NCBI GenBank assembly: GCA_018821435.1
Contig: JAHJME010000042.1
Span: 81,001-145,000 of the forward strand
Source: Alphaproteobacteria bacterium
GTDB lineage: Bacteria > Pseudomonadota > Alphaproteobacteria > Caulobacterales > Caulobacteraceae
DNA: 64,000 nucleotides
Direction: 5' to 3'
The position numbers and the translations under genes were made by a program. Below, piece after piece: positions 26,456 to 34,243 of the stretch. Each line of letters starts with the position of its first letter. Position 1 is the stretch's first letter. The notes under the pieces were generated by a model. It was not told the DNA's origin, ran no database searches, and saw nothing but the letters and a program-made list of their open reading frames with translations.

Positions 26456-26854
26456 ATCGCGCAACCTCGCCTCCAGTGCTCCAGCGTCTTTCAGGTCGCA
26501 CTCCCAGATCGTTTCGGCGCGCCAGCCCAGCGCCGCCAGCGCGTCCTGGCTCTTCGCGTCGCGCGCCACGTTCCGGCCGACCTTGGCGACCCAGTAGTCG
26601 CGGTTCTGCTTCGGCACCCGCGACCCCCGCGCGCAGTCGTGACCGTGCCAGAAGCACCCATGCACGAAGATCGCCAGCTTGCGGCCCGGCATGACGATGT
26701 CCGGATTGCCGGGCAAGGCCTTCCGGTGAAGACGGTAGCGGGCGCCGAGCTTCGTCAGCGCCCGTCGCACCGTCATCTCCGGCGTCGTATCCCGCCCCTT
26801 CACCCGCCGCATGACGGCGGAGCGCTTCTCGGGCGAATAGACGTCGGTGGTCAG
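26360..26854 (-). CDS. vsr: Very short patch repair endonuclease Vsr
   Basis: Vsr nicks 5' of the T in T:G mismatches produced by deamination of 5-methylcytosine. Core motifs are present: MRRVKGRDTTPE, GNPDIVMPGRK (catalytic Asp), FVHGCFWHGHDC (catalytic/zinc His and Cys), NVARDAKSQDALAALGWR and TIWEC. The first ATG is at 26812, but the family N-terminal sequence VYSPEKRSAV lies upstream in frame with no ATG, GTG or TTG; a CTG at 26854, one base after the cysK stop, is the likeliest start. The last ~30 residues (REAERERAPGRLRG onward) are encoded by an inverted-repeat element. A cytosine-5 methyltransferase is two genes upstream. Confidence 0.88.
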   Translation of the reverse strand: MTTDVYSPEKRSAVMRRVKGRDTTPEMTVRRALTKLGARYRLHRKALPGNPDIVMPGRKLAIFVHGCFWHGHDCARGSRVPKQNRDYWVAKVGRNVARDAKSQDALAALGWRAETIWECDLKDAGALEARLRDLLSLREAERERAPGRLRGASRARGGSLIRGR

Positions 26855-26855
26855 C

Positions 26856-27848
26856 CTACAACCCGTCGAACAGGGCGGTGGAGATGTAGCGTTCGGCGAA
26901 GCTGGGGATGATGGCGACGACCAGCTTGCCGGCCATCTCGTCGCGGCTGGCGATCTCGAAGGCGGCGGTCAGGGCCGCGCCGGACGAGATGCCCACCGGG
27001 ATGCCCTCCTCCTTGGCCACACGGCGCGCCATGGCGAAGCTGTCGTCGTTCGACACCTGGACGATGTCGTCGATGATCCCACGGTCCAGGATCGAGGGGA
27101 CGAAGCCCGCGCCGATGCCCTGGATCTTGTGCGGGCCGGGGGCGCCGCCCGACAGGATCGGCGAGGCCTCGGGCTCGACGGCGACCATGCGGACCGATGG
27201 CTTCTTGGCCTTCAGCACCTGGCCGATGCCGGTGATGGTGCCGCCGGTGCCGACGCCGGCGATCACCGCGTCGACGCGGCCGTCGGTGTCGTTCCAGATC
27301 TCCTGAGCGGTCGAGACCCGGTGGATCAGGGGGTTGGCGACGTTGTCGAACTGCTGCGGCATCACCGAGCCCGGTGTCGCCTCGACGATCTCCTTGGCGC
27401 GGGCGACGGCGCCGGCCATGCCCTTTTCGGCCGGGGTCAGCTCCAGCGTCGCGCCCAGGATCAGCAGCATCTTGCGCCGTTCCATCGACATGCTCTCGGG
27501 CATGACCAGGGTGATCTTGTAGCCCTTGGCCGCCGCCACGAACGCCAGCGCGATGCCGGTGTTGCCCGAGGTCGGCTCGACGATCCGGCCGCCCGGCTTC
27601 AGCAGGCCCTTGGCCTCCAGATATTCGATCATCGCCACGCCGATGCGGTCCTTGACCGAGGCCAGCGGATTGAAGAATTCGAGCTTGGCGACCACCTCGC
27701 CCTTGGGCTTCAGCGCGGCCGTCAGGTGCGGCAGGCGCACCAGCGGCGTGTCGCCGATCAGGTCCAGAACCGAGTCGTAGATCTTGCCCCGGCCGGACCG
27801 GCGGTAGCGCGCGGCGTCATAGGCTTTATCGGGCGTGGCGTCGTCCAT
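26856..27848 (-). CDS. cysK: Cysteine synthase A (O-acetylserine sulfhydrylase)
   Basis: A 330-residue PLP enzyme making cysteine from O-acetylserine and sulfide. It has LIGDTPLVRL, the PLP lysine in NPLASVKDRIG, the substrate loop PTSGNTGIALAF, the phosphate-binding GTGGTITGIG and the C-terminal PVGISSGAAL. About 20 extra N-terminal residues precede the usual CysK start. It sits unusually between the DNA methyltransferase gene (upstream, 87-bp gap) and vsr (downstream, one-base gap), all on the same strand. Confidence 0.92.
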   Translation of the reverse strand: MDDATPDKAYDAARYRRSGRGKIYDSVLDLIGDTPLVRLPHLTAALKPKGEVVAKLEFFNPLASVKDRIGVAMIEYLEAKGLLKPGGRIVEPTSGNTGIALAFVAAAKGYKITLVMPESMSMERRKMLLILGATLELTPAEKGMAGAVARAKEIVEATPGSVMPQQFDNVANPLIHRVSTAQEIWNDTDGRVDAVIAGVGTGGTITGIGQVLKAKKPSVRMVAVEPEASPILSGGAPGPHKIQGIGAGFVPSILDRGIIDDIVQVSNDDSFAMARRVAKEEGIPVGISSGAALTAAFEIASRDEMAGKLVVAIIPSFAERYISTALFDGL

Positions 27849-27935
27849 CGCGGACCTCTCGGGCTGAATTCGCCGCGAACCCTAATCTTTCCGATGGGGA
27901 TTGGAAGCGGGCGCGCGATGGCGCCGCTTATAGAT

Positions 27936-29057
27936 TTACTCGGCGGCCAGGACCGTCGTGCGCGAGAGCAGCGGTTCCAGCAGTTCGCGGGCCAGCCAGC
28001 GGACCACCGGGACCGCGACGCCGTCGCCCGCCACATGCAGCGCGCCTGTCGTGGTGCGGGGAAGCCGGTAGCTGTCTGGCAGGCCCATCAGCCGGGCGGC
28101 CTCGCGCGGGCTGAGCAGGCGCGAGCGGACGCGCCCGCCCTCGACCACCACGATCGCCTGGCGGGAGGACCCGCCGCGCGGGGTGCGCAGGCAGCCCGCC
28201 AGGCCGTCGAAACGCACCTCGGCGCGCTGGGTGGAGCGGCCATCCTCGATCCGGGTGCGGCGGAAGACGGCGCCGACCGCGCGCCCCGAGGCGGCGTCCA
28301 TCCGCGCCCGATGCAATGGCCCCATCAGGGCGGTCAGGCGCTCGGTCTCCTCGGGCGAGTGCCAGGCCACGGCGTCATCCGGCTCAAGCATCGCGGCGAG
28401 GTTCGTGTTGCGCGCCGGCGGCGCGGCGAGACGCCACCAGACCCAGTTCGCCGCCACCGCGTCCGGCAGGGCGGCGTGAGCCGCCTTCACCGCGCGGGTG
28501 TGGAAGGGGCTGTCGCCGGTCAGGCCGGCGGGAACCTCGCGGGCGGCGATCACGAACACCCGGGGCCGCGACTGGGGCAGGACGCTCGCCGCGTCGATCT
28601 CCAGCGCCCCGAACCGATAGCCCCGCGCCCCCAGCGCCGCGCCCAAGGCCGCGAAGTCGGCGCCGCCGTGCGAGGTCAGCAGGCCGACCACGTTCTCGAT
28701 GACGATGATACCGGGCGCGCGGTCGGCGTCGTCCAGCGCCTCCATCAGCCGCCAGAACCCGAAGAACGCCGATGAGCGGCCGCCGGTCAGGCCCGCCCGC
28801 GCGCCGGCCAGGCTGAAGTCCTGACAGGGGCTGGAAGCCCAGGCGAGGTCGGCGCGGCCAGGCAGATCCGCCTCGGACAGCTTCCAGACATCGCCCTCAT
28901 GGAAATGATCGGCCGCGTCCGCGAAGTTGGCGCGATAGGTGGCGGCCTTCACCGGGTCGAAGTCGTTGGCGAAGGCGCAGGACCAGCCCGCGCCCAGGCC
29001 GATCCGGGCCATCCCGCCCCCGGCGAAGAACTCATAGAAGGTCAAAGGCCGCGCCAC
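27936..29057 (-). CDS. DNA cytosine-5 methyltransferase (C5-MTase)
   Basis: A 373-residue C5 DNA methyltransferase with all key motifs in order: I FYEFFAGGGMARIGLGAG (SAM), IV SSPCQDFSLAG with the catalytic Cys, VI IENVVG, VIII QSRPRVFVIA, a variable target-recognition region, then IX/X RLMGLPDSYR and GDGVAVPVVRWLA. The frame is open far upstream, but family sequence begins at GTG 29057. Target specificity cannot be deduced. No restriction endonuclease is adjacent; with vsr downstream it resembles a Dcm/Vsr-like pair interrupted by cysK. It diverges from a lipoprotein gene 39 bases away. Confidence 0.9.
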   Translation of the reverse strand: MARPLTFYEFFAGGGMARIGLGAGWSCAFANDFDPVKAATYRANFADAADHFHEGDVWKLSEADLPGRADLAWASSPCQDFSLAGARAGLTGGRSSAFFGFWRLMEALDDADRAPGIIVIENVVGLLTSHGGADFAALGAALGARGYRFGALEIDAASVLPQSRPRVFVIAAREVPAGLTGDSPFHTRAVKAAHAALPDAVAANWVWWRLAAPPARNTNLAAMLEPDDAVAWHSPEETERLTALMGPLHRARMDAASGRAVGAVFRRTRIEDGRSTQRAEVRFDGLAGCLRTPRGGSSRQAIVVVEGGRVRSRLLSPREAARLMGLPDSYRLPRTTTGALHVAGDGVAVPVVRWLARELLEPLLSRTTVLAAE

Positions 29058-29096
29058 GGCATGGACGCTAGCGTGATTTGCGCCAAGATCGCGCGC

Positions 29097-29564
29097 ATGA
29101 ACAAAGCCCTCGCCGCCACGGCCGCCCTGCTCGCCTCTATGGGCCTCGCCGCCTGCCAGCCCCAGGCGCCCGACGGCGCGCCCGCGCCGCCGCCGGCCGA
29201 TGCGCCGGCCATCACCGCCGCGCCGTCCAGTTCGATGGACATCTCCAAGCCGATCACGGCGCGCGGGACCGAGCCGTTCTGGGCCCTGACCATCGACGGC
29301 AAGGCGTTCAAGCTGACCCGTCCCGAGCATCCCGACGTGATCGCCGAGGCGCCGGGGGCCGCCATCGCCAGCGGCCGCGCGATCTGGGTCGCCAAGACCC
29401 CCGAGGGGCAGCAGATCACCGTCACCCTCTACGCCAGCGCGTGTTCGGACGGGATGAGCGACAGCAAATACCCCCTCACGGCCGAGGTCGTGATGTTGAA
29501 CGAGTCGCTGCGGGGCTGCGCGGCCAAGACCGCGGAGCTGCCGCGCGAAGCGCCGCCGAAGTAG
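29097..29564 (+). CDS. Predicted lipoprotein, COG3650-like
   Basis: A 155-residue predicted lipoprotein with signal peptide and lipobox GLAAC (Cys20), then a Pro/Ala-rich linker to about residue 45. The folded part starts with RGTEPFWALTIDG and contains two cysteines (ASACSDGMSD and LRGCAAK) likely to be disulfide-bonded, a pattern seen in COG3650 putative lipoproteins. Function is unknown. The ATG at 29097 lies directly after the divergent methyltransferase start. The K+ channel-like gene follows after 10 bases. Confidence 0.75.
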   Translation: MNKALAATAALLASMGLAACQPQAPDGAPAPPPADAPAITAAPSSSMDISKPITARGTEPFWALTIDGKAFKLTRPEHPDVIAEAPGAAIASGRAIWVAKTPEGQQITVTLYASACSDGMSDSKYPLTAEVVMLNESLRGCAAKTAELPREAPPK

Positions 29565-29574
29565 GGCCCCGTCG

Positions 29575-30012
29575 ATGCTCATCGAACTGTTGGTCGCCAC
29601 GGGGATGGTGACGCTGACCGTCATCATCCACGGCTGGGGCCTGGCGTTGCTGGCGCGGGTCACCCAAGCGGAGCAGAACGCCAAGCGCCTGGACTGGCTC
29701 TCGCCGCGCGGCGTCGGTTTCACCGTCGGCCTGGTGCTGGGGCTGTTCGTGCTGCACGGCCTGGAGATCTGGCTCTACGCCGTGCTGTTCCACGCCCTGG
29801 GCGCGGTCGCCGACCTGCGCACGGCCGTCTACTACTCGACCACCACCTATGCCGCGATCGGCTACGGCGACGCCGTCATGGCCCACCGGTGGCGGCTGCT
29901 GGGCGGCATCGAGGGGATCAACGGCGTGATCCTCCTGGGCTGGTCCACGGCGTTCTTCGTCACGATCATGAGCGGACTGCGCCTGCGCCGCCGCGCGCCG
30001 CCGAAGACATAG
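29575..30012 (+). CDS. Small potassium channel family protein
   Basis: A 145-residue membrane protein with three to four hydrophobic segments (about 3-27, 48-75, 108-130) and a pore motif. TTTYAAIGYGDAV near residues 90-102 matches the K+ channel selectivity filter (T-x-G-Y-G-D), preceded by a pore helix. There is no RCK/TrkA-N regulatory domain. It is shorter than most channels, so several subunits would be needed. The upstream lipoprotein gene ends 10 bases before it, suggesting co-transcription. Confidence 0.8.
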   Translation: MLIELLVATGMVTLTVIIHGWGLALLARVTQAEQNAKRLDWLSPRGVGFTVGLVLGLFVLHGLEIWLYAVLFHALGAVADLRTAVYYSTTTYAAIGYGDAVMAHRWRLLGGIEGINGVILLGWSTAFFVTIMSGLRLRRRAPPKT

Positions 30013-30095
30013 CCACCCGGCCCCCGCATCGGCGCTTGACCGACCCCGCGTCACGGGCGGCAAATGCAAAGAAAACAAGGTACGGGAGACGCCCC

Positions 30096-31835
30096 ATGGA
30101 AAAGGCCTTCGACCTCGTCGTGCGCGGCGGGACGGTCGTGGACGGGACCGGGGCTCCGGCCTTCGACGCCGATGTCGCGGTCAAGGACGGCCGCATCGCC
30201 GCCGTGGGCCGCATCGCCGGATCGGGCGTCGAGGAGATCGACGCACGGGGCCAGATCGTCACCCCCGGCTTCGTCGACATCCACACCCATTACGACGGCC
30301 AGGCGACGTGGGATGGGCGCATGCAGCCGTCCTCGTGGCACGGGGTCACCACCGTGGTCATGGGCAACTGCGGCGTCGGCTTCGCGCCCTGCAAGCCGGA
30401 AGACCACGACCGGCTCATCCGGCTCATGGAGGGGGTGGAGGACATCCCCTTCCCCGTCCTGACCCAGGGCCTGCCCTGGAACTGGGAGAGCTATCCCGAG
30501 TACCTCGACAGCCTGGCGACGCGATCCTTCGACGTCGATATCGGCAGCCAGCTTCCCCACGCCGCGCTGCGCGTGTTCGTGATGGGTGAGCGCGGGGCCA
30601 ACCGCGAGCCCGCGACCGAGGCCGATATCAACGCCATGGCCGCCCTGGCCAAGCGCGCGATGGAGGCCGGGTCCATCGGCTTCGCCACCTCGCGAACGCT
30701 GAACCACCGCACCTCCGACGGCCAGCCGACGCCGACGCTGACCGCCGGCGAGGACGAGCTGACCGGCATCGCCCTGGGCATGGCCGCGGCCGGGCGCGGC
30801 GTGCTGCAGATGGTGTCCGACTTCCAGGACCCCGAGGAAGAGTGGGCCATGCTGCGGCGGATCGTGCAGCGCTCCGGCCGGCCGCTGTCGTTCAGCCTGG
30901 TGCAGAGCCCCAGGGCGCCGCGCAGCTATCAGCTCCTGCTGGAGCGGCTGCGCGCCGCCAATCAGGCCGGCCTGCCGATGCGGGCCCAGGTGGCCAGCCG
31001 GCCGGTGGGCATCCTGTTCGGCCTGGAACTGACGCTGAACCCGTTCAGCCAGCACGCCGTCTATCGCGAGATCAAGGACCAGCCCCTGGCCGAGCGCGTC
31101 GCCGCCCTGCGCGACCCGTCGTTCCGCGCCCGCCTGCTGGGCGAGGAGATCGAGTCCCAGCGCAGCTTCGCCGGCAGCCAGCCGCGCAACTGGGCGGGCA
31201 TGTTCCTGATGGACGCGCAGCCCGACTACGAGCCCACCGCGGACCAGACCGTGGCCGCCATCGCCGAACGCACCGGGCGCGATCCGGCCGTGGTGGCGCT
31301 GGACCACATGCTGGGCCAGGACGGGCGCGGCATGTTGTACCTGCCGTTCCTCAACTACGCCGACGGCAACCTGGACCCGGCCTACGAGATGCTGAGCCAT
31401 CCGGACTGCGTGCCGGGCCTGTCCGACGGCGGCGCCCACGTTGGCATGATCTGCGACGGCAGCTTCCCCACCACCAACCTGGTTCACTGGACCCGCGACC
31501 GGACGCGGGGGCCCAAGCTCAGCCTGGAGCATATGATCAAGGGCCAGTGCCGGGACACGGCCGAGACGGTCGGCCTCTATGATCGTGGCGTGATCCAGCC
31601 GGGCTATCGCGCGGACCTGAACGTCATCGACTACGGCCGCCTGAGGCTGAAGGCGCCCGAGGTGGCCTACGACCTGCCGGCCGGCGGGCGGCGGCTGATC
31701 CAGCGGGCGGAGGGCTACACCGCCACCATCCTGGCGGGCCAGGTCACCTATCGCGACGGCGAACCCACCGACGCCCTGCCCGGCCGCCTGCTGCGCGGCG
31801 GCCAGGCCGCGCCTGCGAAGATGGCGGCGGAGTAG
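30096..31835 (+). CDS. N-acyl-D-amino-acid deacylase-family amidohydrolase
   Basis: A 579-residue amidohydrolase-superfamily enzyme of the D-aminoacylase group. The start at 30096 follows GGGAGA; family sequence begins immediately (FDLVVRGGTVVDGTGAPAF). Metal ligands are in PGFVDIHTHYDG, then VVMGNCGVGFAP, a D-aminoacylase hallmark, and LSDGGAHVGMICDG with the conserved catalytic Asp. It likely hydrolyses an N-acyl or cyclic amide bond, cytoplasmically. It leads a three-gene operon with a TauD-type dioxygenase (4-base gap) and a crotonase (4-base overlap), suggesting breakdown of one amide-containing compound. Confidence 0.88.
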   Translation: MEKAFDLVVRGGTVVDGTGAPAFDADVAVKDGRIAAVGRIAGSGVEEIDARGQIVTPGFVDIHTHYDGQATWDGRMQPSSWHGVTTVVMGNCGVGFAPCKPEDHDRLIRLMEGVEDIPFPVLTQGLPWNWESYPEYLDSLATRSFDVDIGSQLPHAALRVFVMGERGANREPATEADINAMAALAKRAMEAGSIGFATSRTLNHRTSDGQPTPTLTAGEDELTGIALGMAAAGRGVLQMVSDFQDPEEEWAMLRRIVQRSGRPLSFSLVQSPRAPRSYQLLLERLRAANQAGLPMRAQVASRPVGILFGLELTLNPFSQHAVYREIKDQPLAERVAALRDPSFRARLLGEEIESQRSFAGSQPRNWAGMFLMDAQPDYEPTADQTVAAIAERTGRDPAVVALDHMLGQDGRGMLYLPFLNYADGNLDPAYEMLSHPDCVPGLSDGGAHVGMICDGSFPTTNLVHWTRDRTRGPKLSLEHMIKGQCRDTAETVGLYDRGVIQPGYRADLNVIDYGRLRLKAPEVAYDLPAGGRRLIQRAEGYTATILAGQVTYRDGEPTDALPGRLLRGGQAAPAKMAAE

Positions 31836-31839
31836 CGTT

Positions 31840-32874
31840 GTGACGCCTCACATCGAGCCGCGGATCCTGGAACCCGCCTGCGAGTGGAAGGCCAAGGACG
31901 TGGCCGACCCTGGCGTCTGGACCGAGCGTGTGTCCGCCGCCGAGGTGGCCGAACTGGAAGCGGCCGTGGCGCACGCCGCCAGCTGCTCCGACAATTTCCT
32001 GAAGATCGGCAAGGCGGACTTCCCGCTGCCGACGCTGGGAGATCGCCTGAAGGCGATCGAGCGTGAGCTGATCGACGGACGGGGCTTCGTCCTCATCCGT
32101 GGCCTGCCCCGCGCTCGCTGGACCAACGACCAGATGTCGCTGGCCTACTGGGGAATTGGCATGCACCTGGGCAAGCCGTGGCCGCAGAACGCCAAGGGCC
32201 ACCTGCTGGGCGACGTCACCGACCACGGCAAGGCGCCGGGCGACCCCACGTCGCGCGGCAACGAGATCGGCCTCGTCGGCCTGGATTTCCACTGCGACGG
32301 TTCGGACCTGGTCGGGCTGATGTGCCTGCAGACCGGCGTCTCGGGCGGGCTGTCGGCGGTGGCCAATTCCGTGGCCCTGCACAACCGGCTGGTCCGCGAG
32401 CGGCCAGACCTGGCCGCCGAGCTCTACAAGCCGCAGCCCTTCGACTACAGGGGCGAGCAGGCGCCCGGGAAGCCGGGCTGGTACCTGATGCCGGTGTTCA
32501 GCCGCCTGGGCGACCGGCTCTTCATCCGCCTGATCCGCCCCTACATCCTGGCCAGCCAGCGCCATGCCGACGCACCACGCCTGACGGAAGCGGCCATCGA
32601 AGCCCTGGCATGGATGCAGGACATGGCGGAAGGCGGCGACTATTCGGTGCTGATGGATTTTCAGCCGGGCGACATGCAGTTCATCAACAACTTCCACGTC
32701 CTGCATGGCCGCAGCGCCTACGAGGACGACCGCGCCGCCGGCAAGGTCCGGCACCTGAAGCGCCTGTGGCTGGAGACCGAGATGCTGACCGAACGGCCGC
32801 AGCAGTTCATCAACCGCATGGGCACGCACTGGGCCAAGGACCTCACCATCAGCCGCATGGACGCCGCGCAATGA
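31840..32874 (+). CDS. TauD/TfdA-family Fe(II)/2-oxoglutarate dioxygenase
   Basis: A 344-residue oxygenase starting at GTG 31840. The iron site is built from DFHCDGSDLVGL (HxD) and the distal His in NNFHVLHGRSAYED, followed by the 2-oxoglutarate-binding Arg in RHLKRLWLE. Such enzymes hydroxylate or cleave C-S, C-O or C-N bonds of small organic substrates using 2-oxoglutarate and O2. It is translationally coupled to the crotonase gene through ATGA, and the first gene of the operon is an amidohydrolase, so it probably acts in the same catabolic route. The substrate is unknown. Confidence 0.88.
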   Translation: MTPHIEPRILEPACEWKAKDVADPGVWTERVSAAEVAELEAAVAHAASCSDNFLKIGKADFPLPTLGDRLKAIERELIDGRGFVLIRGLPRARWTNDQMSLAYWGIGMHLGKPWPQNAKGHLLGDVTDHGKAPGDPTSRGNEIGLVGLDFHCDGSDLVGLMCLQTGVSGGLSAVANSVALHNRLVRERPDLAAELYKPQPFDYRGEQAPGKPGWYLMPVFSRLGDRLFIRLIRPYILASQRHADAPRLTEAAIEALAWMQDMAEGGDYSVLMDFQPGDMQFINNFHVLHGRSAYEDDRAAGKVRHLKRLWLETEMLTERPQQFINRMGTHWAKDLTISRMDAAQ

Positions 32875-33626
32875 GCGCCCTGGTCCTGCGCGCCGACAAG
32901 GACGGCGCCGCCACCCTCACGCTGAACCGGCCCGACAAGCTGAACGCGCTGAACGTCGACGTCTTCCGCGAGCTGGACGCCCACGTCCGCCAGCTGGCCA
33001 CCGAGACCGAGACGGTCGGGCTGGTGATCCTGCGCGGCGCCGGGCGGTGCTTCTCGGCAGGCCATGACCTGGGCGACATCGCCGTGGGCGAGAAGCTGCC
33101 CGAGCCGTTCTACCAGTCCAAGGTGATCGAGCGTCTGGCCGACCTGCCGCAGCCGGTGATCACCGCCGTCCACGGCCACTGCTACACCGGAGCCCTGGAG
33201 CTGGCCCTGGCCGGCGACATCGTCTTCGCCGCCGAGGGCGCGCGGTTCGGCGACACCCACGCCAAATGGGCGCTGACGCCGGTCTGGGGCCTGAGCCAGC
33301 GGCTGCCGCGCCGGGTCGGGACCTATCGGGCGCGGGAGATGATGTTCACCTGCCGCACCGTGCTGGGTCCCGAGGCGGCGACGCTGGGCCTGGCGGATAT
33401 CTGCGTGCCAGACGCCGAGTTCGACGCACGGCTGGACGCCCTGGCCCAGCAGATCCTGGCCAACTCCTGGTTCAGCCACCGGGCCAACAAGCGCCTGCTG
33501 CGCGAGACGGACGGCCTGCCGCTGGGCGCGGGCCTCTCACACGAGATCTATCGCGGCGAGGGCCGGGGTCCGGACATGGAAGCACGGATCGCAGGCTTCC
33601 AGAGCAAGGCCGTCAAGCAGAGCTGA
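32871..33626 (+). CDS. Enoyl-CoA hydratase/isomerase (crotonase) family protein
   Basis: A 251-residue crotonase with LNRPDKLNALNVD, the oxyanion-hole segment GAGRCFSAGHDL and GHCYTGALELALAGDIV, and C-terminal helices. The first catalytic Glu position of hydratases reads as ALELALAGD; the second (usually Glu near 144) is in AKWALTPVWGL, where Glu is absent, so it may not be a standard hydratase. It would act on a CoA ester made after the amidohydrolase and dioxygenase steps encoded upstream, with which it forms an operon. Confidence 0.88.
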   Translation: MSALVLRADKDGAATLTLNRPDKLNALNVDVFRELDAHVRQLATETETVGLVILRGAGRCFSAGHDLGDIAVGEKLPEPFYQSKVIERLADLPQPVITAVHGHCYTGALELALAGDIVFAAEGARFGDTHAKWALTPVWGLSQRLPRRVGTYRAREMMFTCRTVLGPEAATLGLADICVPDAEFDARLDALAQQILANSWFSHRANKRLLRETDGLPLGAGLSHEIYRGEGRGPDMEARIAGFQSKAVKQS

Positions 33627-33668
33627 AATAGAGTCGGCTATCAGACGTAGGGGCGAGACGATTTCTCA

Positions 33669-33709
33669 ACAAACTCCAGGTATTAGCGACGTGACGCGTT
33701 GGAGTTTGT
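33669..33709 (+). promoter_or_regulatory. Perfect inverted repeat covering the BLUF gene ribosome-binding site
   Basis: ACAAACTCCA (33669-33678) and TGGAGTTTGT (33700-33709) are perfect 10-base complements separated by 21 bases. The right arm contains the GGAG ribosome-binding site (33701-33704) and ends one base before the ATG at 33711. In RNA this would hide the RBS, as in thermosensors or riboregulated leaders; on DNA it could also be a repressor site. Confidence 0.65.
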
Positions 33710-33710
33710 C

Positions 33711-34184
33711 ATGTCCGAGTTTTCTGCCATTTCGGGCGTTCGTTCGCTGCACCGACTGATCTATGCGAGCCGCCAGCGGATCGCGCCCGCCGACCTCGAG
33801 CATGAGGTCGGCGCGATCATCCGGGCCTCGATCCGCAACAATCGGGAAGCCTCGCTCACCGGCCTGCTGCTGATCCACGACGGCTGGTTCATCCAGGCGC
33901 TGGAAGGTCCGGCCGAGGCGGTGATGACCACCTATCGCCGGATCATCGACGACCCTCGCCATGTGGACACCAAGGTGCTCAGCGCCGGCCCGGCGACCAG
34001 CCGCGAGTTCGCCGACTGGAACATGTGCGCCCGCCACATGAGCGCCTCCGACGACGCCATCCTCGACGCCCTGGCCCTGCGCGCGGCGTTCCGGCCGGAC
34101 ACGCTGTCGGCCACATCCGCGCTGCGGCTGCTGAAAGCGGTGCGCGGCATCCAGGAGCGGACGGCCAGCGCCGCCGTGGGTTAG
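33711..34184 (+). CDS. BLUF-domain blue-light sensor protein
   Basis: A 157-residue short BLUF photoreceptor binding FAD. The flavin-network residues are all visible: Tyr18 in LIYAS, Asn43/44 in IRNNREASLTGLLL, Gln62 in WFIQALEG, and Trp103/Met105 in FADWNMCA. BLUF proteins switch hydrogen bonding around Gln on blue light and signal through a partner, since the C-terminal ~50 residues here are only helical with no output domain. The start is ATG 33711 because of the GGAG six bases upstream; a TTG at 33699 is in frame but overlaps the RBS. Confidence 0.93.
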   Translation: MSEFSAISGVRSLHRLIYASRQRIAPADLEHEVGAIIRASIRNNREASLTGLLLIHDGWFIQALEGPAEAVMTTYRRIIDDPRHVDTKVLSAGPATSREFADWNMCARHMSASDDAILDALALRAAFRPDTLSATSALRLLKAVRGIQERTASAAVG

Positions 34185-34243
34185 CAGGGGAAAAGCGCGA
34201 ACGCCGCATGGCGCAGCGCGGCGGCGCGGGTCATATAGGGCCG

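Noticed and set aside
27936..29057. Complete restriction-modification system
   Set aside because: The methyltransferase has no adjacent endonuclease or specificity subunit; vsr is a repair enzyme.
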